Origin: Clostridiales bacterium
Lineage (GTDB): Bacteria; Bacillota; Clostridia; Lachnospirales; CAG-274
Length of the DNA: 8,757 bases
Assembly: GCA_021202835.1 (NCBI GenBank)
Contig: JAJQCI010000020.1
Coordinates: 1 to 8,757 of the forward strand
Reading direction: 5' to 3'
Shown one piece after another: positions 7,555 through 8,757 of this stretch. The translations under genes were made by a program, and so were the position numbers. How positions within the stretch are numbered: the first letter of the stretch is position 1; every line of letters starts with the position of its first letter. The notes below the pieces were generated by a model. It did no database searches, was not told the DNA's origin, and saw only the letters and a program-made list of their open reading frames with translations.

Positions 7555-7807
7555 TATAAAAACCCGAAAGATGTCGGGCCGCTGAAAGCGGATAATCCGT
7601 TAGGATTATTTCTGAATAAAGTATATTGCCAAATTTATCAAAAATAATTCGATAATTTCCAACTCTTAACCTATAACCGTTTCTGCCTTGAAGTTTTTTA
7701 ACATCTCCCATAGGAAGATTGTCTATAGCTTCAATCAGTCTTTGTCGAGTTGGCTTATCCTGTTTTTGTAAAAATTTGAGTGCTTGTTTGGAATATTTTT
7801 TTGTCAT
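7541..7807 (-). CDS. RelE/ParE-family toxin with replaced C-terminus (probably inactive)
   Basis: RelE-type toxins are small ribosome-dependent mRNA endonucleases. Residues 1-64 fit the family: KYSKQALKFLQKQDKPTRQR, a helical region, then GDVKKLQGRNGYRLRVGNYR and IIFDKFGNILY, the core sheet. After Tyr64 the family sequence stops and 24 unrelated residues (SEIILTDYP... to RKNR) follow, encoded mostly by an inserted 58-base block. The expected ending, EKIDNRGDIYK, is found just past the block in another frame (7554-7519); without the block the protein would be about 76 aa. C-terminal Arg and Tyr residues matter for catalysis in RelE relatives, so this version is probably inactive, though that is inference. 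Start ATG at 7807 follows AGGGGGAG. It begins 20 bases after the uppP stop, so it is probably transcribed from the uppP promoter. The toxin-before-antitoxin order resembles higBA. Confidence 0.8.
   Translation of the reverse strand: MTKKYSKQALKFLQKQDKPTRQRLIEAIDNLPMGDVKKLQGRNGYRLRVGNYRIIFDKFGNILYSEIILTDYPLSAARHLSGFYRKNR
7558..7615 (-). mobile_element. 58-base triple-hairpin element inserted in the toxin gene
   Basis: Read on the minus strand, three inverted repeats abut exactly: 7609-7592 (ATAATCC, loop TAAC, GGATTAT), 7591-7579 (CCGCT, loop TTC, AGCGG) and 7578-7563 (CCCGA, loop CATCTT, TCGGG). TTTTT follows at 7562-7558. All 47 bases from 7609 to 7563 are covered by the three hairpins. Removing 7615-7558 rejoins ILY to IEKIDNRGDIYK in frame, which sets the insertion length at 58 (or 58 plus or minus a multiple of three). 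A TTTAT direct repeat flanks it (7620-7616 and 7560-7556), but a 5-base target duplication alone would not restore the frame. No transposase is encoded, so if mobile it depends on another enzyme. It could instead be a terminator or small-RNA-like structure. No second copy occurs in the window. Confidence 0.6.
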
Positions 7808-7827
7808 TTACACTCCCCCTGTTCAGC

Positions 7828-8649
7828 CTATTTTATTAAGGCAAAATAAAGCAGAACCACAACCCCCAAAACGATTCGATACCAGCCGAAAACCTTGAAG
7901 TCGTTTCCCTTTATGTAGCTTAAAAGGAATTTTATTGCCAAAATGGAAACGCCGAAGGAAACAACCATTCCCACCAGAAGGATAATAATCTCTGAGCCTG
8001 TGAACGCAAGGCCGAATTTAACAAGCTTTAAGAGACTTGCTCCGAACATAACCGGTATGGCAAGGAAAAATGTAAATTCCGCTGCAACGGATCTTGAACA
8101 GCCTATCAAAAGGCCGCCTATTATTGTGGCGCCTGAGCGAGATGTTCCCGGAACAAGGGCCAAAACCTGAAACAGACCTATAGCGAAGGCCGTTGAAAGG
8201 GGAAGGCTTTCCAAGCTTCTGAATTTGGGGCGCTTTCCGCCTTTGACTGTCTCAACGACTATAAATATAATACCGTAAATTATGAGCATAAGGGCCACAA
8301 CCGTGGAGTTATATAAATATGTATCCAAAAGGTCGTCAAACAAAAGCCCTATAACGGCGGCAGGCAGACAGGCTATAATAACCTTAATCCACAGTGCATA
8401 TGTATCTGTTTTTTCGCTTTCCGTCTTTTTGGGCGAGAAGGGGTTAAGCTTGTCAAAGAACACAACCACAACAGCCAGAATTGCCCCAAGCTGAATAACA
8501 ACGTCGAACATTTCGCAGAATTCGTCGGTCATATTAAGCTTGATAAACTCCTGAGCCAAAATAAGGTGCCCTGTGGAGCTTATGGGCAGCCACTCCGTTA
8601 TGCCCTCTATAATCCCCAAAATAACGGTTTTTAAAATTTCAAATATCAT
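7828..8649 (-). CDS. uppP: Undecaprenyl-diphosphatase (BacA/UppP family)
   Basis: UppP removes one phosphate from undecaprenyl diphosphate, recycling the lipid carrier used for peptidoglycan and other wall polymers; extra copies give bacitracin resistance. The 273-residue protein is strongly hydrophobic with about eight membrane segments, normal for the family. The first signature, EGITEWLPISSTGH (residues 15-28), supplies Glu15, Glu19, Ser25 and His28, matching E. coli Glu17, Glu21, Ser27 and His30. The second, PGTSRSGATI (167-176), supplies Arg171, matching E. coli Arg174. All key residues are present. The ATG at 8649 follows GAGAGG at eight bases. It is the first gene of the minus-strand block and has its own promoter about 30 bases upstream. 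The toxin gene begins 20 bases after its TAG stop, with no terminator between them. Confidence 0.97.
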   Translation of the reverse strand: MIFEILKTVILGIIEGITEWLPISSTGHLILAQEFIKLNMTDEFCEMFDVVIQLGAILAVVVVFFDKLNPFSPKKTESEKTDTYALWIKVIIACLPAAVIGLLFDDLLDTYLYNSTVVALMLIIYGIIFIVVETVKGGKRPKFRSLESLPLSTAFAIGLFQVLALVPGTSRSGATIIGGLLIGCSRSVAAEFTFFLAIPVMFGASLLKLVKFGLAFTGSEIIILLVGMVVSFGVSILAIKFLLSYIKGNDFKVFGWYRIVLGVVVLLYFALIK

Positions 8650-8681
8650 AAGATTTACCTCTCTGTTTTATTTTTTCTTAT

Positions 8682-8710
8682 ATTATATCAGTTTAAGAAA
8701 GAAATGTAAA
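8682..8710 (-). promoter_or_regulatory. Sigma-A-type promoter of uppP
   Basis: On the minus strand a -35 box TTTACA (8710-8705, five of six consensus bases) and a perfect -10 box TATAAT (8687-8682) are separated by 17 bases. Transcription would begin near 8675, leaving a leader of about 25 bases before the uppP ATG. This is the only convincing promoter seen on the minus strand and could serve all five genes below it. Confidence 0.8.
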
Positions 8711-8757
8711 CATATTTTGCCGTAAAATTCACAAAAAAGAACCGCAGATTTATCCGC
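8711..8757 (-). other. Upstream edge region, possible end of a neighbouring terminator
   Basis: This short non-coding stretch runs to the window edge. On the minus strand it reads GCGGATAAATCTGCGGTTC followed by a run of T (8734-8729). A GCGGTT arm followed by T would suit the 3' half of an intrinsic terminator whose 5' arm lies partly outside the window. This cannot be confirmed from what is visible. Confidence 0.3.

Noticed and set aside
7556..7620. TTTAT direct repeats as a true 5-base target-site duplication
   Set aside because: Deleting one repeat plus the block (60 bases) leaves the toxin in the wrong frame, so the repeats may be chance matches in A/T-rich DNA. The 58-base model fits the protein better.
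7943..8494. Plus-strand open frames over uppP
   Set aside because: They are antisense to a gene with all catalytic motifs intact, with no upstream signals.
1..8757. tRNA, rRNA, CRISPR array, riboswitch or insertion sequence with transposase
   Set aside because: No cloverleaf, regular spaced repeat, conserved aptamer core or transposase frame was seen on either strand.

Overview
The window reads as chromosomal DNA of an anaerobic, low-GC Firmicute, most likely a Clostridia-class gut-type organism. This rests on the secG-rnr gene order, strong GGAGG-type ribosome binding sites, an AT-leaning base composition, secreted proteins with YcdB/YcdC-like and S-layer-homology-like (SLH) regions, and a sigma-A-type promoter. 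I cannot name a genus from the sequence alone.

Left part, plus strand (1-2989). The window opens inside the 3' end of secG, followed by an intrinsic terminator and a 176-base gap. Next come rnr (RNase R, 742 aa) and, 10 bases behind it, a 140-aa hotdog-fold acyl-CoA thioesterase of the YbgC/FadM type. A hairpin at 2998-3032 separates this block from the convergent genes on the other strand and probably terminates both.

Right part, minus strand (8710 down to 3048). A well-formed promoter (TTTACA, 17-base spacer, TATAAT) drives uppP (undecaprenyl-diphosphatase). Behind uppP, with gaps of 13-39 bases once an insertion in the toxin gene is allowed for, lie a RelE/ParE-type toxin gene, its presumed antitoxin, and two tandem paralogous secreted proteins of about 695 aa. 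I see no convincing terminator between the genes other than one inside the insertion, so the five genes may form one envelope-related transcription unit.

The most unusual item is a 58-base block within the 3' end of the toxin gene (7558-7615). It folds on paper into three hairpins that abut with no unpaired base between them and ends in TTTTT. The normal toxin C-terminus (EKIDNRGDIYK-stop) survives just beyond it in another frame. This looks like insertion of a short palindromic element that altered the toxin and placed a terminator-like hairpin ahead of the antitoxin. The second item of interest is the tandem secreted pair: a repeated domain of unknown function, degenerate SLH repeats and a conserved cysteine trio.
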